DNA from: CANHBY01 sp046342195
Lineage (GTDB): Bacteria > Pseudomonadota > Gammaproteobacteria > Burkholderiales > Burkholderiaceae_C
Assembly (NCBI GenBank): GCA_046342195.1
Contig: JBKDQE010000024.1
Coordinates: forward strand, 1 to 24,830
Length of the DNA stretch: 24,830 nucleotides
Reading direction: 5' to 3'
Under the pieces are notes generated by a model. It did no database searches and was not told the origin of the DNA. It was given only the letters and a program-made list of their open reading frames with translations. Shown here in pieces: positions 1 through 7,920 of this stretch. Numbering within the stretch: the stretch's first letter is position 1; each line of letters opens with the position of its first letter. The translations under genes were made by a program, and so were the position numbers.

Positions 1-3000
1 AGCACCCTTGAGGGGCAAGACCGGGCCACGCAAGCCATCCATACCTTGCTGGCCGTGTACGGAGGCGCCAAGCTCACCCAAGCCGGGCTCAAAAAGCTCG
101 GGATACGCCTCAAAAAACCGAAAACCAGTGCCCTCGTGCCGGTCAAGACAACGCCAGGCCCAGTTCAAGCTGCGGGGAGTTTACCCTTGGCGCTGGAAAA
201 ACTTCAGAAGTTGACCGCCCAAGTTGACGATGCAATCAAAAATAATAACCGAACACAGCTCATAAATCTCCGTAAGGATATCAACGACGCTTTGGGTGAG
301 ACCACATCAATCTGGAAAAAAGGGGGCAGGATCGGCACCCCAGAGTTCAAATTGACCTCGGGTGCAGCCCATCGGGCCTTGGTGCGCATTGACGGGGCGA
401 TCAAACCCAAAGTGCCTCAGCCTGCGGCAAAGAAGATCGAGCCACCGCCGGGTAAAAACAATATTGTCGGTTTTCTGAATTTAAAAACCACATCGCCAGA
501 AAAATTGGCTGGGGCCATCAAAAAATATTTTGCAAATATAAATCCAAAAGGCGCATTAATAAAAGTTGCAAATATTTCAAAGTATTTGAAAGATCAAAAC
601 CCGGCTTTATACAAGCACCCAGACGTTCAAGGTGCTTTGCAAGCAGTCTTGAATTCTTCCTCGGGGAGCAAAGTGCCTGAAATCACTTCAGAGGCACCAG
701 CGAATTTAACCTCAAAGGGAAGTGTGCCGGCTGTGGTGAATAGTTTGAATGAAAAAGAAATTTATTTTCAAGGGCTTGCCAAAAAACATGGGCTGGAGTT
801 GGCTGCCACATCAGATGAAGGAGTTTTTCCATACGAACAGAGAACAAATTTTTTAAGTGACATTCGAGAAAATAATCCACAATCATTGATTGATGCGGTG
901 TATTTTTTGTATAATAAAACTGGCACTTTGGAGGGGGCTTATTTGCCCAGAGCAAATCTGAGAGAAATTGACCTGAAAAATATGAACTTGCAGGGTTCAG
1001 ACATGTCCGGTGCAAATTTTTCATCAAGCAATTTATCGTCTGCAAATCTTATCGCATCAAGTTTAGAGCAGGCGAAATTCGACCATGCCAAGTTGTTGAA
1101 TGCGGATCTGACGAATGCGTGGATGGAAAAAGCATCTCTTTTTGAGGCCAATCTTGAACGTTCAGTTCTTGAAAATACCAATCTTGTAGGGGCAAATCTG
1201 AGGGGTGCAAATTTGAGAGAAGCAAATATGGTATGGGCGAATTTAAGTGGGGCGGATTTGAGGATGGCGAATCTAACTAAGGCCAATTTAGAGCAGGCGA
1301 AATTCGACCATGCCAAGTTGTTGAATGCGGATCTGACGAAGGCGAGGATGGGAAAATCATCTCTTTTTGAGGCCAATCTTGAACGTTCAGTTCTTGAAAA
1401 TACCTATCTTGTAGGGGCAAATCTGAGGGGTGCAAATTTGAGAGAAGCAAATATGGTATGGGCGAATTTAAGTGGGGCGGATTTAATGGGGGCGGATTTA
1501 ATGGGGGCGGATTTGAGGATGGCGAATCTAACTAACGCCAATCTGACAGGTGCCAATTTGAAAGGCGCCAATTTGGAAAGAGCAATTTTTTTAGACGCAG
1601 ACCTATCAAATATCATCATCGACAAAAATGTAAAGTCACAATTATTAGCCACTCAACTGCCCCGAGTTGAAAACCTTGCTCAGGAAGAGTGGGGGGTTAA
1701 ATTGCCGGGCGGTGGAGTTCAGTCCATGTCTTTTCAGCATTTGCCTGAAACCACTAAAAAGGTCTTGAATATTTTATTAAACCCCGAGGAATTAAAAAAA
1801 CAATTTACCAATCCACGAAGTGAATTAAGTATCCTGATGCCGGAATTATTGAAATATGCCCCAGAACATATTGCAAAAGAATTGCAGGCCGGCCTACCCT
1901 ACAATGGCATTGAAGCCAGTGGGCCCTATCAACACAGTTACCATAAATATCAAAACCTTCTTCAACACACCCTCAAGGTCATTCAAACCGTTCAGGCTTC
2001 AAAAGTTTACCTGAGCGCCAGCAGAGAGCAAAAAATCATCTTGACCTTGGCGGCCCTGAGTCATGATTTAGGAAAGCCCACGACCATGAGAAAAGGGCAG
2101 GCCAGGGTCGATGATTCTCACGGCGATGTTTCAAAAAAATTGGCTTATCAAATTGCCGACCGGCTTGACCTTGCTTACCCTATGGGCCGACAAATTGCTG
2201 AATTGGTGGGTTTAAAAGAAGAATTGACCAAGTTGACGGAAGTAAATAATTTTAGTTTACCTTCCTCTGAAAAACTGCACCAGTTGGCCGCAAAGATAGG
2301 CAGCGAAAAATTCTTGGACATGATCTGGGCGCTTGGTGAGTCTGATAGTTTCAGGGTTCGTGACAATTTGATTTATTGGAATCGGTATGCCAAAAATAGA
2401 AAGGTTCTTACGCAAGCCTTGAAACCCTTGATCAGGCTTTACGAACACTTGAATTACCCTCTTATCAACGATGCCCGCCGATTATTGAGCCAACCAAGCC
2501 AACGCTTGTATTTTAAGAATGAAAGTGGGGGAAATTTTCAGGTGCCAGTGATAGATTTAAGAGGAAAGAATGACTCATATTTTGTGCATTCCCATGTAAC
2601 TGATTTCGATAACTTTCGAAGATCGCCTGTGGAGGATAATGCACTTTTGAGCTCTTCTTATTCAGAATTGAATGGAGGGCTCGATCGATCTTTTCTATAT
2701 CGCAACACATCATTGGTTATTGAGACAACGCCAAATGTTGTTGCCATTGAAAGTATTCACAGCGGCCGCAAAAAAAATACATATAATATAATAAATCACA
2801 AGGAGAAATTGGGCTTCAGCAGAACTTCATGGTTGAAGTTTCAATTCATTCAAGACGAGTTTATCAATAAAAGTGATCGGCTTGACAATAACGATATTAT
2901 TCAATATTTTTATGATGGGGACAATTCCATATCGGGTCATAAATCAGAAGAAAATTTAAAATTTCAAGGAACCATTCAAAAAATTGAAGAAATCAATCGT

Positions 3001-3345
3001 CAATTAAACCATCTGCAGAATTATGGTCGGGTTCCTGAAGGGGTCAGCAAGGAACATGAAGAAAAATTGAAGTCAACCATGACTCGGCTTTCTTATTTTG
3101 TCGCTCATTTTGATGACGTTGAAAAAGTTATTCAATCAAATTATCAAATAAATTATCAAATTGACCCAAAAATGCCCCCGTTAAAGAATAATGAAATTCT
3201 TGGGTTTCAGGTAGAGGTGGCTGCCGTGCGAATCAAACTTCCAGAGGGGTCTTCAGGTTCAGTCAAGGAACTTTTGACTCCACAATACCGCAAAGAATTG
3301 AATTTTGCTGCAAAGTACAATATTCCAGTAGTGATTCATGAATAA
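1..3345 (+). CDS. Large pentapeptide-repeat plus HD-domain protein, 5' end outside window
   Basis: The reading frame is open from base 1 to the TAA at 3343-3345, so at least 1114 codons are present and the true start lies upstream. The TTG at 46 is not a convincing start. Residue numbers below count from that TTG. A linker-like N-terminal part (about 1-290) is followed by about 45 pentapeptides of the A(N/D)Lxx type (about 295-520). An HD-type phosphohydrolase domain follows, with candidate metal ligands H641, H673-D674 and H692 and the context SHDLGKPTT. It resembles the HD domains found in tRNA nucleotidyltransferases. The last 300 residues are not recognised; they include an HSH motif near 848-850. 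Pentapeptide repeats fold as a right-handed quadrilateral beta-helix, and HD domains hydrolyse phosphoesters. Substrate and role are unknown. A secreted or polymorphic-toxin-like effector is possible but only inferred. From about position 460 the gene is much more AT-rich than its neighbours, which suggests transfer or module swapping. Confidence 0.8.
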   Translation, partial: STLEGQDRATQAIHTLLAVYGGAKLTQAGLKKLGIRLKKPKTSALVPVKTTPGPVQAAGSLPLALEKLQKLTAQVDDAIKNNNRTQLINLRKDINDALGETTSIWKKGGRIGTPEFKLTSGAAHRALVRIDGAIKPKVPQPAAKKIEPPPGKNNIVGFLNLKTTSPEKLAGAIKKYFANINPKGALIKVANISKYLKDQNPALYKHPDVQGALQAVLNSSSGSKVPEITSEAPANLTSKGSVPAVVNSLNEKEIYFQGLAKKHGLELAATSDEGVFPYEQRTNFLSDIRENNPQSLIDAVYFLYNKTGTLEGAYLPRANLREIDLKNMNLQGSDMSGANFSSSNLSSANLIASSLEQAKFDHAKLLNADLTNAWMEKASLFEANLERSVLENTNLVGANLRGANLREANMVWANLSGADLRMANLTKANLEQAKFDHAKLLNADLTKARMGKSSLFEANLERSVLENTYLVGANLRGANLREANMVWANLSGADLMGADLMGADLRMANLTNANLTGANLKGANLERAIFLDADLSNIIIDKNVKSQLLATQLPRVENLAQEEWGVKLPGGGVQSMSFQHLPETTKKVLNILLNPEELKKQFTNPRSELSILMPELLKYAPEHIAKELQAGLPYNGIEASGPYQHSYHKYQNLLQHTLKVIQTVQASKVYLSASREQKIILTLAALSHDLGKPTTMRKGQARVDDSHGDVSKKLAYQIADRLDLAYPMGRQIAELVGLKEELTKLTEVNNFSLPSSEKLHQLAAKIGSEKFLDMIWALGESDSFRVRDNLIYWNRYAKNRKVLTQALKPLIRLYEHLNYPLINDARRLLSQPSQRLYFKNESGGNFQVPVIDLRGKNDSYFVHSHVTDFDNFRRSPVEDNALLSSSYSELNGGLDRSFLYRNTSLVIETTPNVVAIESIHSGRKKNTYNIINHKEKLGFSRTSWLKFQFIQDEFINKSDRLDNNDIIQYFYDGDNSISGHKSEENLKFQGTIQKIEEINRQLNHLQNYGRVPEGVSKEHEEKLKSTMTRLSYFVAHFDDVEKVIQSNYQINYQIDPKMPPLKNNEILGFQVEVAAVRIKLPEGSSGSVKELLTPQYRKELNFAAKYNIPVVIHE
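1066..1545 (+). repeat. Tandem duplication of a 225-bp block inside the pentapeptide region
   Basis: The block at 1066-1290 is repeated at 1291-1545 with only a few substitutions. The unit is 225 bp, or 75 residues, exactly fifteen pentapeptides, so the beta-helix register is kept. The second copy is 30 bp longer because a 15-bp unit (GCGGATTTAATGGGG) occurs twice more near 1478-1507, adding two pentapeptides. The near identity at DNA level points to recent expansion by slippage or unequal recombination. Confidence 0.92.
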
Positions 3346-3368
3346 AGTGATATTTGCTTGTTTTTTCG

Positions 3369-3391
3369 AAAAAAAACCCGCCAGGGGCGGG
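3369..3391 (-). terminator. Rho-independent terminator of the TRAP receptor genes
   Basis: Read on the minus strand, the stem CCCGCC/GGCGGG (3377-3382 with 3386-3391, three-base loop) is followed at once by eight T residues (3376-3369). It lies 23 bases after the stop codon of the distal TRAP receptor gene. On the plus strand no T-run follows the stem, so it should not end the pentapeptide gene. Confidence 0.85.
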
Positions 3392-3414
3392 GAAAATGAG
3401 GGCTGACTGTATTT

Positions 3415-4497
3415 TCAGAGTTTGGCGCGCTGCATGAAGTCGTCGAACCCGGCTTCGGCAAAGCGGAACCAGAGGTTTTGCTCTTTGCGGAAAGCAGCGT
3501 AGTCTTCGTAGATTTTTTTCCAGGACGGGTTGGAGGCGCTCAGTTCGGAATAGAGGCCTTGAGCTTCGCGGAAGGCGGCCTCCATGACGGCCTTGGGGAA
3601 GGCCACCACTTTGGTGCCCGAGGCCACCAAAGAGCGCAGCGCTGCGGGGTTGCGGGCGTCGTAGCGGGCCTGCATTTCGGTGTGTGCCAAGGCGGCTGCA
3701 CATTCGACGACTGTTTTGTACTCAGAGGATAAGTCATTCCAGGCCTTGCTGTTGATGTAAAAGTCAAGCTGGGGGCCACCCTCCCAGAAGCCCGGGTAGT
3801 AGTAGTAAGGAGCCACCTTGTTGAAACCCAGCTTTTGGTCATCATAGGGGCCCACCCACTCGGCGGCATCGATGGTGCCTTTTTCGAGGGACTGGTAGAT
3901 TTCGCCGCCTGGAATATTCTGGGGCACCACCCCGAGGCGGGACAAAACCTTGCCGCCGAAGCCACCGATGCGAAACTTCAGGCCTTTGAGGTCTTCGAGG
4001 GTTTTGAGCTCCTTGCGGAACCAGCCCCCCATTTGAGCCCCTGTGTTGCCGCCCGGGAAATTGACGATATTGTATTTGGCATAAAATTCACGCATGAGCT
4101 TCATGCCGTTGCCCTCGAACATCCACGAAGACATCTGGCGCGAATTGAGCCCAAAGGGAATCGCGCAGCCAATGGCAAAGCAGTCGTCCTTACCGAAGAA
4201 GTAGTAGGGTGCCGTGTGCGACATTTCTACCGTGCCGCTTTGGAGAGCATCAACCACGCCAAACGCCGGCATCAACTCACCCGCTGCATGAACAGCGACT
4301 TGAAACTTGCCGCCGGTCATTTCGCTCACCCGTTTGGCAAACACTTCTGCCGAACCGTAAATGGTGTCGAGTGACTTGGGGAAGCTGGATGCCAAGCGCC
4401 AACGCAGGTTGGCTTGGGCATGAACAAGGGCTGGGGCTGCGCCCGTGGCCAAAATGCCTGCCAAACCGGTACTTCTAATGAAGGAACGTCTTTCCAT
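3415..4497 (-). CDS. TRAP transporter solute-binding protein, DctP/TakP-like (distal copy)
   Basis: This is a periplasmic receptor of a tripartite ATP-independent transporter, 360 aa. The N-terminus carries a twin-arginine signal (RRSFIRS, hydrophobic stretch, cleavage likely after VHA). The family core is present: a conserved arginine in LKFRIGG near residue 176, and WVGPYDDQKLGF near 214-225, followed by the YYYYPGFWEGG region. This resembles TakP, the 2-oxoacid receptor of Rhodobacter, so a monocarboxylate or 2-oxoacid ligand is likely but unproven. The ATG at 4497 is preferred because GGAGA sits upstream at good spacing and the length then equals the neighbour's. An in-frame ATG at 4521 overlaps the upstream stop codon. 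About 35 of 360 residues differ from the upstream paralogue. No DctQ or DctM membrane subunits are in the window. Confidence 0.93.
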   Translation of the reverse strand: MERRSFIRSTGLAGILATGAAPALVHAQANLRWRLASSFPKSLDTIYGSAEVFAKRVSEMTGGKFQVAVHAAGELMPAFGVVDALQSGTVEMSHTAPYYFFGKDDCFAIGCAIPFGLNSRQMSSWMFEGNGMKLMREFYAKYNIVNFPGGNTGAQMGGWFRKELKTLEDLKGLKFRIGGFGGKVLSRLGVVPQNIPGGEIYQSLEKGTIDAAEWVGPYDDQKLGFNKVAPYYYYPGFWEGGPQLDFYINSKAWNDLSSEYKTVVECAAALAHTEMQARYDARNPAALRSLVASGTKVVAFPKAVMEAAFREAQGLYSELSASNPSWKKIYEDYAAFRKEQNLWFRFAEAGFDDFMQRAKL

Positions 4498-4520
4498 GAA
4501 AGTCTCCGTGGAATGCTGCA

Positions 4521-5603
4521 TTACAGCTTGGCGCGCTGCATGAAGTCGTCAAACCCGGCTTCGGCAAAGCGGAACCAGAGGTTTTGCTCTTTGCGGAAAG
4601 CGGCGTAGTCTTCGTAGATTTTCTTCCAGGAGGGGTTGGAGGCGCTCAGTTCAGAATAGAGGCCTTGGGCTTCCTGGAAGGCAGCCTCCATGACGGCCTT
4701 GGGGAAGGGCAGGACTTTGGTGCCCGAGCTGACCAAAGCGCGCAGCGCGCCAGGGTTGCGGGCATCGTAACGGGCCTGCATTTCGGTGTGGGCAAAGGCC
4801 GCCGCGCTTTCGATGACGGCTTTGTACTCGGAAGAAAGGGCTTCAAAAGCCTTGTTGTTGATGTAAAAATCAAATTGGGCGCCGCCCTCCCAGAAACCAG
4901 GGTAGTAGTAAAAAGGCGCCACCTTGTTGAAACCCAGCTTTTGGTCGTCATAGGGGCCTACCCATTCAGCCGCATCAATGGTGCCTTTTTCGAGGGATTG
5001 GTAAATTTCGCCACCCGGGATGTTTTGCGGCACCACCCCCAGACGCGACAAGACCTTGCCGCCGAAGCCGCCCATGCGGATCTTGAGGCCTTTGAGGTCT
5101 TCGAGGCCCTTGACCTCTTTGCGGAACCAGCCCCCCATTTGAGCGCCTGAATTGCCGCCGGGGAAATTGACGATGTTGTATTTGGCGTAAAACTCACGCA
5201 TGAGCTTCATGCCGTTGCCTTCGTACATCCATGAAGACATTTGACGGGAGTTCAGGCCAAAGGGGATGGCGCAGCCAATGGCAAAACAGTCGTCTTTGCC
5301 GAAGAAATAATAAGCCGCCGTGTGCGACATTTCTACCGTGCCGCTCTGCAAGCCGTCGACCACGCCGAAGGCGGGCATCAGTTCACCTGCCGCATGAACG
5401 GCAATTTGGAATTTACCGCCGGTCATGTCGCTGACGCGCTTGGCGAAAATATCGGCAGAGCCATAGATGGTGTCAAGCGACTTGGGGAAGCTTGAGGCCA
5501 GACGCCAACGCACATTGGCCTGTGCGTGAACGATCGTAGGGGCCGCACCAGCAGCCAATACACCTGCCAAACCGGTACTGCGAATAAATGAACGACGCTC
5601 CAT
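4521..5603 (-). CDS. TRAP transporter solute-binding protein, DctP/TakP-like (proximal copy)
   Basis: This 360-aa receptor is about 90% identical to the gene downstream and forms a two-gene operon with it, separated by 23 bases. It starts MERRSFIRST, a twin-arginine signal peptide with a likely cut after VHA. Family residues include R176 in LKIRMGG and WVGPYDD at 214-220, followed by the YYYPGFWEGG region. AGGAGA lies at good distance before the ATG. Substitutions around the likely ligand pocket are mild (for example Y/F231 and F/W253 positions), so the copies may share a ligand class with different affinity. The last 50 residues are identical in both copies, with nearly identical DNA, which suggests recent duplication or gene conversion. 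The membrane permease must be encoded elsewhere. Confidence 0.93.
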   Translation of the reverse strand: MERRSFIRSTGLAGVLAAGAAPTIVHAQANVRWRLASSFPKSLDTIYGSADIFAKRVSDMTGGKFQIAVHAAGELMPAFGVVDGLQSGTVEMSHTAAYYFFGKDDCFAIGCAIPFGLNSRQMSSWMYEGNGMKLMREFYAKYNIVNFPGGNSGAQMGGWFRKEVKGLEDLKGLKIRMGGFGGKVLSRLGVVPQNIPGGEIYQSLEKGTIDAAEWVGPYDDQKLGFNKVAPFYYYPGFWEGGAQFDFYINNKAFEALSSEYKAVIESAAAFAHTEMQARYDARNPGALRALVSSGTKVLPFPKAVMEAAFQEAQGLYSELSASNPSWKKIYEDYAAFRKEQNLWFRFAEAGFDDFMQRAKL

Positions 5604-5754
5604 TGAATGGATCTCCTGTTTGAATTGGAATGGTTGATACAGAAAAACGCCCCGAAGTGTAGAGGCCTTCGAGGTGCAAATATTGTTGGTATTTACCCCT
5701 GAGAGAAACCCGAAGGTATCGGCCCTGATGAGGGGGCAGGGTCAAGCCGGCTTT

Positions 5755-7158
5755 TCAACTGCCGCCTACTTTCATGTTTTCAATTAACACCGACCCCAGG
5801 GTTTTACTGCCCAGGGTGTAGCGATCTGACCCGACGGCAACGATTTTCCTGAACATATCTTTGAGGTTTCCAGCAATGGTGATTTCATGAACGGGGTAGG
5901 CTATTTGGCCGTTTTCGACCCAAAAACCCGCGGCTCCGCGAGAATAGTCTCCCGTGACGTAATTGACCCCTTGGCCGAGCAGCTCAATCACGAACAAGCC
6001 CCGGTGGAGCTTGCGTAACATTTCTTCAAGGTGATCACCAGGCTGGGTGAGGCGGCTGGTCAGCTCAAGGTTGTGCGAGCCCCCGGCGTGACCTGTGGTG
6101 CGCATGCCCAGTTTGCGGGCCGAATAGGTGGAAAGAAAGTAATTTTGAACCACCCCGCCTTGCAGCACGGTGCGGGGGCTGGTGAGCACCCCTTCGTCAT
6201 CGAAAGGCGTGCTGCCTTTGCCACGCAGCTTATGGGGGTCTTCGTGGATGTCGATGTGCGGCGCAAAAATTTCTTGGCCAAGGCTGTCGAGGAGGAAGCT
6301 GGATTTCCGGTACAAAGCCCCCCCTGAGGTGGCTTGAACGTAAGCTCCCAACAAGCCGGCAGCGACAGGAGACTCAAATAAAACCGGCACTTCACACGTT
6401 TTGATTTTGCGAGCTTGCAGCCTCGACAGGGCCCGTTCGGCGGCGTAGCGGCCCACAGCCTCGGGGGAGGATAGATCGTGGGCGCAGCGCATCGAGCTGT
6501 ACCAGGAGTCACGCTGCATTTCTTCTCCGCCACGACCAGGAACGGAAGCAATGGGTGCCACGGAGATGGAGTGCCTTGAGCTGGCAAAGCCGCCTTGAAA
6601 ACCGCGTGAATTGGCTGCAAAAAAATGAGACTGCTGGGCCGAAACCCCTGCCCCTTCAGAATTGGTGACACGAGGGTCGGTGGCAAAGGCTGTGGCTTCG
6701 CATCGGAGGGCCAGGCCGGCCGCGGCTTGGGCATCGATGGCCCAGGGATGGAATAAGTCCAGATGGTGTTGGGCCGCATCGCCCAAGGCCAAATCGGGCA
6801 ATTCAGGCAAACCTGCTGCTGGATCTTCGGCGGTAAAACGGGCAATATCAAAAGCCGCTTGCACCGTTTGCCGGATGGCCTGTGAAGAAAAATCAGAGGT
6901 GCTGGCATGCCCGCGGCGTTGTCCGAGGTACACCGTGACGCCCAAAGATTTGTCGCGGTTGCGTTCGACGTTTTCGAGTTCACCTTTGCGAACAGAAACC
7001 GAGAGCCCACAGCCTTCGGAGATTTCAACGAAGCTATCGGTGGCCCCGATATCAAGGGCTGTTTTCAAGGCGTCTTCTGACAACTGTTGAAATTGATCGC
7101 GCGAGTAGGCAAACCCGGGAGCAGGTTGGGCAGAGGGGGTCTTGGGCGATAAAGTCAT
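5755..7158 (-). CDS. pmbA: Metalloprotease-related protein PmbA (TldE)
   Basis: The 467-aa product matches the PmbA/TldE family (E. coli about 450 aa). PmbA pairs with TldD, the subunit carrying the zinc-protease motif, to make a cytoplasmic protease that degrades unfolded peptides and matures microcin B17 and CcdA-type substrates in E. coli. Recognisable stretches are the N-terminal VSVRKGELENVERNRDKSLG, the middle SGGALYRKSSFL, and the C-terminal GVNYVTGDYSRGAAGFWVE with GNLKDMF. No HExxH motif is present, as expected for PmbA. The frame is open to 7317, but the ATG at 7158 (MTLSPKT) gives the usual length. It is divergent from darP, a classical arrangement in beta- and gammaproteobacteria. 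No tldD is in the window. Confidence 0.95.
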   Translation of the reverse strand: MTLSPKTPSAQPAPGFAYSRDQFQQLSEDALKTALDIGATDSFVEISEGCGLSVSVRKGELENVERNRDKSLGVTVYLGQRRGHASTSDFSSQAIRQTVQAAFDIARFTAEDPAAGLPELPDLALGDAAQHHLDLFHPWAIDAQAAAGLALRCEATAFATDPRVTNSEGAGVSAQQSHFFAANSRGFQGGFASSRHSISVAPIASVPGRGGEEMQRDSWYSSMRCAHDLSSPEAVGRYAAERALSRLQARKIKTCEVPVLFESPVAAGLLGAYVQATSGGALYRKSSFLLDSLGQEIFAPHIDIHEDPHKLRGKGSTPFDDEGVLTSPRTVLQGGVVQNYFLSTYSARKLGMRTTGHAGGSHNLELTSRLTQPGDHLEEMLRKLHRGLFVIELLGQGVNYVTGDYSRGAAGFWVENGQIAYPVHEITIAGNLKDMFRKIVAVGSDRYTLGSKTLGSVLIENMKVGGS

Positions 7159-7281
7159 GGGTGATTGAACAGCAAACAGTGGTTGAGAAGTTGCAAACTG
7201 CGTACCCGGCCAGGCTGCACCATGGACACAGGGCATCTTATTGACGGGCCGCACTGCGCCGTCGTCATGAAGCCTGTCATC

Positions 7282-7311
7282 TTGGCACAAGATGATGCGG
7301 CGCGCTATGCT
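7282..7311 (+). promoter_or_regulatory. Candidate sigma-70 promoter for darP
   Basis: TTGGCA at 7282-7287 and TATGCT at 7306-7311 are separated by 18 bases. Transcription would start near 7318, about 36 bases before the darP ATG. This is a pattern match in the 195-bp divergent intergenic region only. Confidence 0.4.
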
Positions 7312-7353
7312 TGGCATCAGGAGGCCAGTCCAAGGCCATCATACCCACGAGCC

Positions 7354-7920
7354 ATGAATAATCCGCAACCCCCCTTTGAGATCAATGAATTTTCACCTGA
7401 TCGTCCGACCAAAACTCAACGCAAAAAAGCGGCGCATGACCTGCAAAAATTAGGCCTGAAATTGGTGACCTTGTCTGAGCGACAACTGAAGGCACTTCCG
7501 ATGAATGAATCGCTGCGGGAGGCTTTGATTCAGGACAAAACCATTCGCTCGCACGAAGGGAGGCGTCGTCATAGGCAATTGATTGGCAAATTGATGCGTC
7601 AAGTGGATGCCGGCCCCCTGGAAGAAGCCGTGGCTCAAACCGAATTGCGACCAGCCAAGGCAGCCCTCGAACTGCACAAGGCGGAATGCTGGCGCAGCAA
7701 GCTGATTGCACACGACGATGCACTGACCCATTGGGTGCAAGCGTATCCGGGGACCAACGTGCAAACCTTGCGTATGCTCATTCGGGCGGCCCGTCAAGAT
7801 GCTGGCATGACGCCAGAGCAGCGCAGTAGAAAGGCTTTTCGGCAATTGTTTCAGTTCATCAAAAGCCATGACTCTGAAGGCCCACAGGATGCGACAGAGG
7901 ACGGCAACAATCAAGAGTGA
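7354..7920 (+). CDS. darP: Ribosome biogenesis factor DarP (YjgA, DUF615)
   Basis: The 188-aa product is close to the E. coli length of 183. The family signature includes SKTQRKK-like PTKTQRKKAAHDLQKLG near the N-terminus, then LREALIQDKTIRSHEGRRRHRQLIGKLMR split over residues about 50-80, and a C-terminal AARQD...RKAFRQLF segment. The protein is helical, basic and cytoplasmic. In E. coli DarP binds the large ribosomal subunit precursor and aids its late maturation. The frame is open upstream to 7165, but the ATG at 7354 gives the family N-terminus. No strong Shine-Dalgarno is visible. The gene diverges from pmbA, and its last 10 bases overlap the end of convergent tadC. Confidence 0.95.
   Translation: MNNPQPPFEINEFSPDRPTKTQRKKAAHDLQKLGLKLVTLSERQLKALPMNESLREALIQDKTIRSHEGRRRHRQLIGKLMRQVDAGPLEEAVAQTELRPAKAALELHKAECWRSKLIAHDDALTHWVQAYPGTNVQTLRMLIRAARQDAGMTPEQRSRKAFRQLFQFIKSHDSEGPQDATEDGNNQE

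Noticed and set aside
939..1652. Minus-strand open frames opposite the pentapeptide repeats with regular KxA/FA patterns
   Set aside because: They are the mirror of the five-codon repeat on the coding strand, with no start signal or family match.
4498..4521. ATG at 4521 as start of the distal TRAP receptor
   Set aside because: It adds eight residues ahead of the twin-arginine signal; the ATG at 4497 has a good ribosome-binding site and matches the paralogue.
5680..5700. GGTATTTACC as an operator for the TRAP operon
   Set aside because: Only four bases per arm are symmetric, and I cannot link it to a known regulator.
7159..7317. Longer PmbA starting at 7317
   Set aside because: The extra 53 residues do not resemble the family and would fill the divergent promoter region shared with darP.
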